Shown: positions 52,269 to 61,140 of the stretch, piece after piece
Position numbering within the stretch: position 1 is the stretch's first letter
Layout of the letters: each line of letters starts with the position of its first letter
Source: Mesotoga sp. UBA6090
GTDB taxonomy: Bacteria; Thermotogota; Thermotogae; Petrotogales; Kosmotogaceae
Reading direction: 5' to 3'
Assembly: GCF_002435945.1 (NCBI RefSeq)
Contig: NZ_DIXC01000057.1
Coordinates: 3,262-67,261, forward strand
DNA: 64,000 bases
The notes under the pieces: model-generated
Seen by the model: only the letters and a program-made list of their open reading frames with translations
Told to the model about the DNA's origin: nothing
Database searches by the model: none
Position numbers and translations under genes: made by a program

Positions 52269-53671
52269 ATTACGGACAGCTGGACGCGGGCCTGATCGAA
52301 GAGCTACAATCAGTACTCAATATCCCCGTCAAATACGATGAGGAGTCACTGGATAGATATTCTAGAGACGAGACAGCGGAATTGAAAGCCGTGAGACCGG
52401 AGGTCGTCACATTCCCTGTAAGTACTGAGGAAGTGTCGCAGATCATGAGATTCGCAAACAGGCACTTGATTCCAGTTACCCCAAGGGGTGCGGGAACGGG
52501 CCTTTCGGGAGGCGCAGTGCCTTCATATCGTGGAATCGTCATGAGTTTCGAGAAGATGAACAGGATTCTCGAGTTCGACGAAGCAAACATGATGATTACG
52601 GTCGAACCGGGAGTGATAACCGGCGAAATTCAGAAACTGGCAGACAGGCATAACCTCGTTTACGGAGGTGATCCGTGCAGCAGCGAGAGTTCCTCGATCG
52701 GGGGCAACGTTGCGGAAAATGCCGGTGGAAACAAAGTGATGAAATATGGACCGACGGGATACCATGTTTACGGCCTTGAGGTTGTACTACCCTCAGGCGA
52801 GGTTACGTACTTCGGAGGGAAGAGACTGAAGGATGTCAGCGGTCTGGACTTTGTTCATCTCATGGTCGGATCTGAAGGCACGCTCGGAATTGTCACGAAG
52901 ATAACTCTGAGGCTGCTGCCAAAGCCGAAGTATTCCGTGGCACTGCTCGTACCGTACCCGAATATCGATACGGCAATTGCCGCAGTACCTGGGTTGATGA
53001 GCGGTTCGGGTGTTGTCCCTACTTCCCTGGAGTTTATGGACGGCTCGTCGATAAGGGCGGCCTGCAGCTTCCTTAATATCGAATTCCCGTATTCCGACGC
53101 CGGCGCTCACCTGATAATTGAAGTCGAAGGTAACAGCAAGGATTCGATATTCGACGATTACGTCAAACTCGGGGAAGCCGCTATCGAAGCAGGCGGTCTT
53201 GAAGCCTTCGTGGCAGACAACCGGAATACAAGAGACAAACTATGGAAGGCCAGAAAGTCGATTGCGGAGGCATTGGCAGCAATAAGCCCCGTACACAGCA
53301 TGGAAGACGTTTCCGTTCCGATGGCCAACATACCTAAGCTAATAAAGAGGTCTGAAGAGATCGCAAAGAAGCGCGGACTCGAAATGATTGCCTTTGGACA
53401 CGCCGGCGACGGAAATGTCCATGTCACTTTCATAAAGGGAGACCTTCCCCAAGAAGAGTGGAACAAAAATCTCCCACTGGCCGAGAAAGAGCTCTTTGAC
53501 GAAACCACAGAGTTAGGGGGCTGCATCAGCGGAGAACACGGCATAGGTATAAAGAGGAAGAAATACCTCGCATCGATCGTAGACAAAGCGCAACTTGACC
53601 TAATTCGAGGCATAAAAATGGCCTTTGATCGAAACAACATACTCAATCCAGGGAAGATCGTGGATCTTTGA
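52265..53671 (+). CDS. FAD-linked oxidoreductase (D-lactate/glycolate dehydrogenase, GlcD/LctD type)
   Basis: 468 residues. The FAD-binding PCMH domain has VTPRGAGTGLSGGAVP and EPGVITGEI; GGNVAENAGGNKVMKYGPTG follows (about residues 140-160), and the C-terminal domain has FGHAGDGNVHVTF and GEHGIGIKRKKYL. In acetogens an LDH of this family forms a complex with EtfAB that couples lactate oxidation to NAD by electron confurcation. The etfB-etfA-dehydrogenase order here is the same. Lactate released by MurQ and glycolate are both possible substrates. Confidence 0.92.
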   Translation: MNYGQLDAGLIEELQSVLNIPVKYDEESLDRYSRDETAELKAVRPEVVTFPVSTEEVSQIMRFANRHLIPVTPRGAGTGLSGGAVPSYRGIVMSFEKMNRILEFDEANMMITVEPGVITGEIQKLADRHNLVYGGDPCSSESSSIGGNVAENAGGNKVMKYGPTGYHVYGLEVVLPSGEVTYFGGKRLKDVSGLDFVHLMVGSEGTLGIVTKITLRLLPKPKYSVALLVPYPNIDTAIAAVPGLMSGSGVVPTSLEFMDGSSIRAACSFLNIEFPYSDAGAHLIIEVEGNSKDSIFDDYVKLGEAAIEAGGLEAFVADNRNTRDKLWKARKSIAEALAAISPVHSMEDVSVPMANIPKLIKRSEEIAKKRGLEMIAFGHAGDGNVHVTFIKGDLPQEEWNKNLPLAEKELFDETTELGGCISGEHGIGIKRKKYLASIVDKAQLDLIRGIKMAFDRNNILNPGKIVDL

Positions 53672-53729
53672 AAAACCGACAGCCGTGGTCGGGGGTATAG
53701 CAGGTTGGGGTTGGACAGAGCAAAGAATT

Positions 53730-54575
53730 AGTTGCAAGTTGCAAGTTGTCAGTTGTAAGAAGAACAAGAGACCGAGAAAAAGGCGAATCTGATCAGAACG
53801 AACTTTTTTTGTCATCCTCGTGCTCCTGTTCAGGATCTGGGCTTTTGAAAGACCGTGTTGGGTTTAGCGGGTTCGTTGTAGGAAGAGCAAGAGAAACTGG
53901 TTCGCCGTTGAACGGTTCTCCGTTCTCCGAAAAAAGCCGCTTGCCGCTCGATAAGAGACGCTGAACGCTGGAAAGAGCATAGGATCAGTTGCAAGTTGTC
54001 AGTTGTAAGAAGAACAAGAGACCGAGAAAAAGGCGAATCTGATCAGAACGAACTTATTTTGTCACTGAAGTGCTCCTGTTCAGGATCTGAGCTTTTGAAA
54101 GACCGGGGTTGGGGATAGCGGGTTGGTGGCATCAAGATCAGAAGTGATGCTGCCTCCGGCAGGAAGTGAGGCTACAACAATACACAAGACGCAAGGCTGG
54201 CGAAGAACATGCCAGGTCGCAATGCCCGCTTCGCGGGGAAAGAGCCGCTTGGATAAGAAACGCTGAAGGCTGTACGCTGGAAAAAACGCTTCTTCGCACT
54301 TTGTGTCAAAGTTCTTCGTTAAGGACCACGAGATAAGGAGACAGGGCGAGACGGTGCTCTCGCCCTCTTGGTGAGCGCAGCAAAATCTCGACAATGCTCT
54401 TTCTCGACTCGTCTTATTGAAGGACCGAGATGCTAAAACAAGTTCAGAATGCATGAGAGACGCGGAATCCTTGATGAAGAACCAAGAACCTGGACGCGTA
54501 GCGTCGGAACGAAGAACCGTTCTTTGACGATTTTTTATTCTTGGGCTTGCAACTTGGAACAGGCAACTTGCAACT
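53730..54575 (+). repeat. Dispersed repeat, copy C, with partial tandem duplication
   Basis: An 846-base copy in the same orientation as A and B, between the FAD dehydrogenase and the class II aldolase. The left block occurs twice in tandem: from 53730 and again from 53987, each beginning AGTTGCAAGTTG and containing GAATCTGATCAGAACGAACT. The middle (about 54130-54540) is largely unlike the other copies, and the right end CTTGCAACTTGGAACAGGCA is at 54546. Flanking homology (CGAAGGACGGGTCCATGATC) continues to about 54610. The 1.1-kb gap contains no supportable gene. Confidence 0.82.
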
Positions 54576-54799
54576 GTTCTTCGAAGGACGGGTCCATGAT
54601 CTTGGACGGTTAACGGAAAACGGCTCTTCACAGCGATCGCGTTTTTTCTTTCCGCGGAGCGAAACTGGTTTCATGAAGTGCGACTGGCCTCTGCCAAGGG
54701 CAGAGACTGGCCACCGAAGGTGACTGGCTATAATCGAATCGATTTATAATTGATTCATACTGTATATAGAACAGACTATAGAACAAAATGGAGGTCCTT

Positions 54800-55429
54800 A
54801 TGGATTTGAGAAAAGAGCTGGTCCTTTTTGCGAGGCTGGCGTGGGACAGAAAACTTACCGAGAGTACCGGCGGAAACATGAGCGTTAGAATTGGAGACCA
54901 TTTTGTGATTACCCCCACAACAATGGTAAAGCACTTTCTGACGAAAGAGGATCTTGTCGAGGTAGATCTGACTGGAAGGAAAGTTAGCGGAAGTCGCGAG
55001 CCCTCATCCGAGTACAGGATGCATTTGAAGATTTACAGAGAGTGTGAAGACGTGGTTTCCGTCTTCCACGCCCATCCCGTTTACGCAACCACTATGGCAG
55101 TCCAGCAGAAGAAGTTTCCTGTAAATGTTCTTCCTGAAACTGCGCTCATGCTGGCACCGATAACCTATCTTCCGTACAGAATGCCCGGCACGGATGATTT
55201 CGCGGAGATATTCGACGAGGGCCTGAAGTTAGGCTCAAGAACCTTCGTTTTGAGAAACCACGGGGTTACTGTCGGCGGAAGTAGCATCGAAGAGGCTTAT
55301 GCAAAACTCGAGACGCTGGAGTTTCTGGCTCAGATCACCCACTTTTCCGGTGCCGAGCCCGGTTACCTCGAAATCCCTTCCGAAGATGTGGAGAAGTTCT
55401 TGAAAAAAATAAGAAAATCGAAGGAGTAG
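54800..55429 (+). CDS. Class II aldolase/adducin family protein (fuculose-phosphate aldolase-like)
   Basis: 209 residues from the ATG at 54800, which has GGAGG 5 bases upstream; an ATG at 54788 contains that ribosome binding site and is less likely. The zinc site is visible: GGNMSVRIGD near the N-terminus, the HAHPVYATTMA histidine pair near residue 90, and LRNHGVTVGG near residue 150. The family covers L-fuculose, L-ribulose and related phosphates; substrate is not clear, and the gene stands alone. Confidence 0.88.
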   Translation: MDLRKELVLFARLAWDRKLTESTGGNMSVRIGDHFVITPTTMVKHFLTKEDLVEVDLTGRKVSGSREPSSEYRMHLKIYRECEDVVSVFHAHPVYATTMAVQQKKFPVNVLPETALMLAPITYLPYRMPGTDDFAEIFDEGLKLGSRTFVLRNHGVTVGGSSIEEAYAKLETLEFLAQITHFSGAEPGYLEIPSEDVEKFLKKIRKSKE

Positions 55430-55818
55430 CCACAGGCAATATCTTGATTTTCCGAGAGAATAAACAACCTTGAACATATGATCTCAATTGCAGGAGAAGC
55501 ATAATCTCTCGAGTTGACTTCTCAAACGAAAAGAAGGAGTCTTATCTCTTTACTCGAAAACAATCCTTGTCAAAAGAAATGATCCATTCGAAAAAATAGC
55601 CTCTGCCTTCGATAAGACTTCGCAGTTTTTGAGCCGATTTCACTTTCAACTGAAATGTTGATGTTCCAGAAGTCTTGATTCCGAATGAAAAACGGGACTT
55701 CACATCGTAAGGCCGTCTAGTAGGTTTGTAGCTTTTCACTCTATCTTGTGTCGCTCTACTGGATAAATGAAAGAGGAGGCAGTGTCATTTTGACACTGCC
55801 TCTTGAACTTGAACCTTA
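55430..55818. other. Convergent gap with hairpin
   Basis: Apart from the hairpin at 55776-55802 I see nothing certain. A 65-codon frame on the minus strand (55542-55739) starts with GTG but has only a weak ribosome binding site and no recognisable product. Confidence 0.4.
55776..55802 (-). terminator. Strong hairpin at the 3' end of the orphan binding-protein gene
   Basis: Perfect 12-bp stem GAGGCAGTGTCA / TGACACTGCCTC with a 3-base loop, 16 bases beyond the minus-strand stop codon. There is no long T-run on either side, so 3'-end protection or partial termination is as likely as full termination. Confidence 0.65.
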
Positions 55819-58320
55819 TCAGTAGATTACTATCGAAGTCGAAGCAGAAGCGGGAATGGCTCCCTCCAGCTCGGCAATGGCCATGATATCGTAGGATGCT
55901 GGATCGAGATCCTCGACGGCACTTGCCGGTATCACGCACTCGAATAGTCCGGCTTCAGTCATTGCGGCTTCGAACTCCCGTGTCTCTTGTCCAACTATCA
56001 GGGATAGAGTAACCTTTCCTGTTGTGGCAGGGACTGCCTCATCTATTGGATAGGTGACTTCTGATACGTAGACATTTACGGGAATATCGCTGCCCTTAGC
56101 CACAAAGGCAGGTGTTTCCAAGCTGTCTATCTCCATCCTTATGGCTTTCAGTTCTTCTATCCAGTATGTGTCTTCGTATGGATAGTCGGGATCTCTGAAA
56201 GCTCTCAATTCCATGTAGTTTGAACTTGAGTCGAATTTTGACAGATAGAATGGCCCATTGCTTATATAGGCGTGGCCGTAGTTGTCAATGAATTTGATTG
56301 CCGCATCGTATCTCCCTATAACATAGGCTTCATCCACGAACTCCTTTATGTAGTTGGGAATATACTTCCTCTCTTTCATTTCAACAAGCTTGGCTCTTAC
56401 ATCCTTTACACATGCCGGAGCTATGGCATCTACTTCGGTGAAGGCGGGATCCATTGTAATTGAGTAAGCAGTACCCGATTCGCTTCCTTCAGTTACCAGT
56501 AACGACATGGCTTCCGCTATCTCCCAGGCACAGCCAACCGGATGGCCAGATGAAGAAACGCTTATACCCGGTGCTCCCCAGCTAGCAACCCTGTCCTTGC
56601 TCGCCGGGAAGTTGTAATTGAAGTAGACGGTTATTGTATTGTCCTCGTTCAGAACCCAACCTATGATAGTGTCGAGGCCGCTCTGAAGAGAAGAAGAATA
56701 TGCCTGTTCGTACTGGAGATCATCGTCGCCCTCTTTGTTCGCCCACTCCATCTGGAATGCCTGAGCATAGAGGAAGTCAACGATCGTGATAGGCTGCCCA
56801 TGGTGAAGTTTGCCAAACTTAAACTCGTAGGTAGCCATGGAGATCGACTTGTTTCCTTCTCCAACTTCTAGCCAGGCTTCGTTAAACGGGCAGTAATTGA
56901 TAGCATTAGCAGGTACCTCGAAATCTCCAACAACGTCTCCTTCTTCATTACGTCGAGCCTTAGTTTGAACTTCAACCGGTACCGCCCTTAGAGGTGTTGG
57001 GATAGCCGAAGCGGGGCTTTCAAACATCGCTGAATCGTAAAGGTTTTCGGCAATGTAATTCGAATAGACGCTGTCAAAACCGTCTGTTCCTATCGGGTCC
57101 CAAGCATCCATAAAGAGAGACCCCATAGCCGAGAACTGTGTTATGAATAGCGTTCGGTCATCTGTAACGGCCGTTCTTATCGACCATGTGTTTAGACCGT
57201 CTCCCAGCCCATAGGCAAACCTCTGTTTGAGTCTTGATTCGTTCGCGACAAAGAAGTCAAGCTGATTGACGACGTATATCCTGACAGCTTCTTCCAGACC
57301 GAGTTCAAGACCTCTGAGAGCAAGTTCCCAGTACTCCTCTTCTGTCAAGAAGTTACCGGTGTAAGCCTTTAGTGTGACTTCATCGATCTCATCCTGTTCG
57401 TAATTCCAGAAGCCTTCCGTCATTCCGCCCGGCATGTATCCATACCAGGGAGCGTACATTTGCGCGACGATATGTTCCCAGAAGGCCCTCGTTGCACCGG
57501 CTCCCCAGCCTTCCGTATACATCTGCCAGGTAAACTCTGCCGGATCGCCTCCGTAGACAACGTTACTGCACTTAATCCTGTCCCAGTACATTCTTTCCGC
57601 CTTCAGTCCCGCCTTTTCAAGCTGGTCGGCGATGTAGTCTCCTTCCTTTAGACGACCTTGAGGATCATCTACTCTAATAGCAATCTTGATTGTTACGGGC
57701 TCATTATCGAAGTACCAGAAGCCATCTCCTTGCTTGACAAGTCTTCCGGCATTCTCCGGTAGTGCGGCTGCAGCTTGCATAGAACTTTCTATTACTTCCA
57801 AAGCTCTCGCTTCGTTCCCCTCAGCCGTCATGCCAAACTTTGTGGCGAGAAGGTTGTACCTGTACGTTCCCGGCTGGCCAGTTGTTGCCATGGTGAACGC
57901 AGGGGTGCCAGCTCCTCCAAGGATCTCATCGACAAGATACTGCCTGTTAATCAGGTCGTTCATCGCGAACCTGATATCTCTGATGGCGAATGCGTTGAAA
58001 TATTCTTTGCCTCCAACTTCAACGACATAAGGCGCTTCGTTTGGAATCGGATTCATCAGTAGCGACCACGAGCCTGATGGAACGGCATACAAATCAAGCT
58101 TGTCTCTAGTGGCCTGATCCAGTCCGAAGATCTGAGGTCCTGAAAGGCCCCACATGAAGATATCGGTCAGCCCTTCTGCAGTATCTTTCAGAGCGATCTC
58201 TTCGGACATCCTAACGTTGAAATAGACTAGATCGGGATACGGACCCTTCTGCACACCCAACACTAGTCCTCCGAGCAATAGCACCGTAACCAACGCAACA
58301 GAAATCAGCTTTCTTCTCAC
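55819..58320 (-). CDS. Large orphan family 5 (peptide-type) ABC binding protein
   Basis: 833 residues from a GTG with GGAGG 9 bases upstream; ordinary family 5 proteins have 500-600. A signal peptide (VRRKLISVALVTVLLLGGLVLG) is followed by segments typical of the family's central and C-terminal lobes: AIRDIRFAMNDLINRQYLVDEI (split AIRDIRFAMNDLIN / RQYLVDEI), ADQLEKAGLKAERMYWDRIK and EFTWQMYTEGWG. The usual N-terminal ligand lobe is shortened and a second, extra ~300-residue part with an Ig-like end domain (VNVYVSEVTYP ... LEGAIPASASTSIVIY) is added. No permease or ATPase genes adjoin, so it must share a transporter or act otherwise. Confidence 0.85.
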   Translation of the reverse strand: MRRKLISVALVTVLLLGGLVLGVQKGPYPDLVYFNVRMSEEIALKDTAEGLTDIFMWGLSGPQIFGLDQATRDKLDLYAVPSGSWSLLMNPIPNEAPYVVEVGGKEYFNAFAIRDIRFAMNDLINRQYLVDEILGGAGTPAFTMATTGQPGTYRYNLLATKFGMTAEGNEARALEVIESSMQAAAALPENAGRLVKQGDGFWYFDNEPVTIKIAIRVDDPQGRLKEGDYIADQLEKAGLKAERMYWDRIKCSNVVYGGDPAEFTWQMYTEGWGAGATRAFWEHIVAQMYAPWYGYMPGGMTEGFWNYEQDEIDEVTLKAYTGNFLTEEEYWELALRGLELGLEEAVRIYVVNQLDFFVANESRLKQRFAYGLGDGLNTWSIRTAVTDDRTLFITQFSAMGSLFMDAWDPIGTDGFDSVYSNYIAENLYDSAMFESPASAIPTPLRAVPVEVQTKARRNEEGDVVGDFEVPANAINYCPFNEAWLEVGEGNKSISMATYEFKFGKLHHGQPITIVDFLYAQAFQMEWANKEGDDDLQYEQAYSSSLQSGLDTIIGWVLNEDNTITVYFNYNFPASKDRVASWGAPGISVSSSGHPVGCAWEIAEAMSLLVTEGSESGTAYSITMDPAFTEVDAIAPACVKDVRAKLVEMKERKYIPNYIKEFVDEAYVIGRYDAAIKFIDNYGHAYISNGPFYLSKFDSSSNYMELRAFRDPDYPYEDTYWIEELKAIRMEIDSLETPAFVAKGSDIPVNVYVSEVTYPIDEAVPATTGKVTLSLIVGQETREFEAAMTEAGLFECVIPASAVEDLDPASYDIMAIAELEGAIPASASTSIVIY

Positions 58321-58854
58321 TTTCCTTCGCCTCCTTTAGTGATTATCATTTCGAAGGAAACACGATTTCGGCTGGAGCAAGGCTGTTTCAGCTAGACACG
58401 AGAAGTAACGATTAGAAATTACTATAAAGCAAAGAATCTCTGGTAGTATTTGACTTGATGCTGAAGTAATCCATGCTTCACGAAGAAGCTAATGTGTTTG
58501 CAAGATTATTATATTACATTCATATGCAAAATCAGAAGAACAAATAGACCCGATTTACGGTGTCTTTGCCAGATAAAACCAGCCCCGTTATTTTGTCTTT
58601 CGATAACTCCTTTTTGTGCGAGAATACTTCATGAAATAGCTTTTCGATAACACTGAGAAGTTCATTTTCCTGCTTTAGAACATTGCAGAAATACTTATTG
58701 TTCCTTTTTCAATGACTTGATAATCTCTCGTTATCCAGATTCTTAGTCTCAAAACCCGTAATACCAATCAATCCATCAATATTGACCAAACTCAATTAGA
58801 TCGTGCTTTCTCACCTTGATTCAACAATTAGTGCGATATGATAACACTTTCGTG
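58321..58854. other. 534-base gap with possible gene remnant
   Basis: Upstream of the orphan binding-protein gene. A minus-strand TATAAT at 58508-58513 may be a -10 box, with only a poor -35. The rest holds a start-less open frame (58532-58708) described separately. Confidence 0.4.
58532..58708 (-). pseudogene. Possible 3' remnant of a degraded gene
   Basis: A 58-codon open stretch on the minus strand with no start codon, preceded in frame by a stop. Its product has a protein-like helical composition (VLKQENELLSVIEKLFHEVF, then SHKKELSKDKITGLVLSGK). Not recognised. It may be the tail of a lost gene or chance. Confidence 0.2.
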
Positions 58855-60027
58855 CTACTGCCCGAAGAAAGACTTGATGAAAATTCTAACTACTTCGGCT
58901 CCCCCAATGAAGGTGCCTACGCTGCTTCCGACATTTGCAAAGACTACTATAAGAAGAATCTTTGTGACTCTGTTTTTCCAGAAGCCTTTGAAAGAGTTGA
59001 CATCTTCGTTCAGATTCTCAAAGTCGGAGACCTTGGGTTTCCTCACAAGAGCCTCTACAAGGCCGGCAAACCACCCAGCAGCAAGAAGCGGATTCAATGA
59101 ACTTACAGGGGCAACAAGAAACGCCGTCAGTATAGAGAGTGGGTGGCCAAGAGCTGCAATAGTCCCCAGAGCAGAAAGCGATCCGTTCCAGAGGATCCAG
59201 CTGAGAATCTGATCAAATCCGGCATCGCGATTCACTATAATCGTTGAAACAATCAAGCTGATGATCGCTATCGAGATCGTCCAGCCGATTATCTTGCCGG
59301 TCTTCTTCTTCGGGGGGATCTTGGTGAGTGCCGCAAGGTCCTGATCCTCTTTTATAGCCTCTTTCAAACCCGGGACATGTCCGGCACCAACGACTGCGAC
59401 TACTTTCTTTCCGGGAGCCGTCTTGATCTTCTGGGCAAGGTACTTGTCCCTTTCGTCGATCAATGACTCCTTGAGTTGCGGGAAGGACTTCGCAAGCTCA
59501 CTGAGTGCAGAGGTCAACATATCTCCCGACTTCATCTTATCGAGATCTTCTTCTGTAATCTTCTCATCGCTGAAAATTGACAGAACCAGAGTAAAGAAGA
59601 GTTTCGTCTTTCCCCAGAAGCCAAGATTTCCCCATATTCTTGCGAAAGTAACCTGAATATCTCTATCCGCAAGAACAAGCTGCGCCCCTGTCTCTTTTGC
59701 CGACTCAATAGCCTGCAGCATCTCCTGTCCTGCCTGGATTCCTATTTGCTTTGCCATTCTCTTTTGATAAGAGGAAAGTATAAGGTTAGCTAGCAGAAGA
59801 AAAGACTTCTTCTCCTTTACTACCTTTGCGATATCGGTCTTCTTCCATCTATCCTGATCCTGCATCGACTGATAACGGGAGATGCACAACTCTACTGCAA
59901 CGGAATCGGGTTTTTCCTCTTCGATAATCGTCTTGACTTCTTCGGCGCTGTGCTTTGATACGTGAGCGGTACCGATAATTATCAATTCTTTGTCATCAAG
60001 CATTATTCTGTGTACTGTCTCGGACAA
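58855..60027 (-). CDS. TraB/PrgY-family membrane protein
   Basis: About 390 residues. A TTG at 60027 has AAAGGGTGA 5 bases upstream and is preferred; a GTG at 60036 is the longer alternative. The TraB domain shows IIIGTAHVSKHSAEEV, VAVELC, VLADRDIQVTFAR, IDERDKYLAQKI and VVGAGHVPG, with the GxxH and GxxH-like pairs of the metallo-hydrolase-like TiKI/TraB group. The last ~150 residues contain several membrane helices. Enterococcal TraB/PrgY shuts down a peptide pheromone; in most bacteria the role is unknown. Confidence 0.88.
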   Translation of the reverse strand: MSETVHRIMLDDKELIIIGTAHVSKHSAEEVKTIIEEEKPDSVAVELCISRYQSMQDQDRWKKTDIAKVVKEKKSFLLLANLILSSYQKRMAKQIGIQAGQEMLQAIESAKETGAQLVLADRDIQVTFARIWGNLGFWGKTKLFFTLVLSIFSDEKITEEDLDKMKSGDMLTSALSELAKSFPQLKESLIDERDKYLAQKIKTAPGKKVVAVVGAGHVPGLKEAIKEDQDLAALTKIPPKKKTGKIIGWTISIAIISLIVSTIIVNRDAGFDQILSWILWNGSLSALGTIAALGHPLSILTAFLVAPVSSLNPLLAAGWFAGLVEALVRKPKVSDFENLNEDVNSFKGFWKNRVTKILLIVVFANVGSSVGTFIGGAEVVRIFIKSFFGQ

Positions 60028-60145
60028 CGAAATCACCCTTTCGATTTGACTATCAAACTCTATTTAATCACAATCTTGCACTCAGCTCGTCTTTATGAGA
60101 TTATCAATTATATAGCTGATTAGATATTCCTGGGGAGGTGTTCTC

Positions 60146-61105
60146 TTGAGCAATCCCGCAAGAGCAGAAATCGGAGATCTGCAAGGAATGATTGACCTTG
60201 CATCTCTTGTCTTCAAGAGCGAAATGGGAAAGATCTTTCCTGTTTTGTTTTCAGAAGAGAATGTTGAAAACATGACAATCGTTAAGGAGGACGGGAGGCC
60301 GGTGTCGATGATCGGCTTACTTCCTAGAGAAATATCTTTATTCGGACACAGGATTAAGGCCGGCCTTATCGGTTCAGTCTGCACTCACCCGGACTACCGT
60401 GGGAAGAACTACGGCGCCGTGAATCTCGCGAAGGCCGAAGAACTCGCAATAGATATTGGCCTAGCAATTCTCATAATTTCCGGAGGGAGAGGCTTGTACC
60501 AGCGGTTCGGAGCGGTAAGACCGCCGGGCATGAAGAGAATTCTCGTTAAGCCGGGAAGAACAGCTTCTATGAGAGAAGCGAGGATTTCAGACATAGATAA
60601 GATTCTCTATCTCCACAGAATGAAACCCTTGAGATACATCAGAAACTTCACTGATTTCGAGAAAACCTTCTCAACGGGTTACGCGGAGGCACGTAAGGCA
60701 AAAACCTTCTTGAGTGAAAAGGCATACATTACCGTTGTCGAGAGAGAAGACAGTCATCACGTGATTGAATACGGTGGGAGCAGCAAAGATGTAATCTCCT
60801 TGACAAGGGGCTACATCGAGAAACGCGGACTCAAGGAATGCATTATTGTTGCCGAAAGACACTTCAGGGCAGAGGAGAGCCTTCCGTTCGAGTTTCCCGG
60901 AACGGCGAAAATTATCTCCAAGAGAAGCTTCTTTGATCAAATGGAGGGTTACTTCACGGAGATTATGCCTTCAGAGGACTATGACAGATTCATAGAGACT
61001 GTCGAAAGACTGTCGCTGGCCGAATTCAATCAGGAAGTCTTTTGCTGCAGTAAATTTAAGGGACTGCCTCTTTCTCTTCCAAACTACGGATTTGATTACA
61101 TTTGA
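60146..61105 (+). CDS. GNAT-family acetyltransferase
   Basis: 319 residues from a TTG with GGGGAGGTG 5 bases upstream. The acetyl-CoA motif is in IGSVCTHPDYRGKNYGAVNL (about residues 75-95) and the strand LAILIISGGRGLYQRFG follows. The second half has a separate fold of unknown type. Substrate unknown. Reads away from the TraB gene, with a weak TTGCAC-17-GATTAT promoter at 60076-60104. Confidence 0.8.
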   Translation: MSNPARAEIGDLQGMIDLASLVFKSEMGKIFPVLFSEENVENMTIVKEDGRPVSMIGLLPREISLFGHRIKAGLIGSVCTHPDYRGKNYGAVNLAKAEELAIDIGLAILIISGGRGLYQRFGAVRPPGMKRILVKPGRTASMREARISDIDKILYLHRMKPLRYIRNFTDFEKTFSTGYAEARKAKTFLSEKAYITVVEREDSHHVIEYGGSSKDVISLTRGYIEKRGLKECIIVAERHFRAEESLPFEFPGTAKIISKRSFFDQMEGYFTEIMPSEDYDRFIETVERLSLAEFNQEVFCCSKFKGLPLSLPNYGFDYI

Positions 61106-61140
61106 CAATCGGCGGCCAGTTCCGCTTCGAGGCCGAGGAC

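Noticed and set aside
53672..53700. Small inverted repeat CCGAC / GTCGG after the FAD dehydrogenase gene as a terminator
   Set aside because: Only a 5-bp stem with a 7-base loop and no T-run.
54140..54540. Possible separate gene in the unlike middle part of repeat copy C
   Set aside because: Frames on both strands are short or without start signals; wording is similar in style to the repeats.
55542..55739. 65-codon minus-strand frame upstream of a hairpin
   Set aside because: GTG start with poor ribosome binding site and no recognisable family. Kept only as a remark because the composition is not clearly random.
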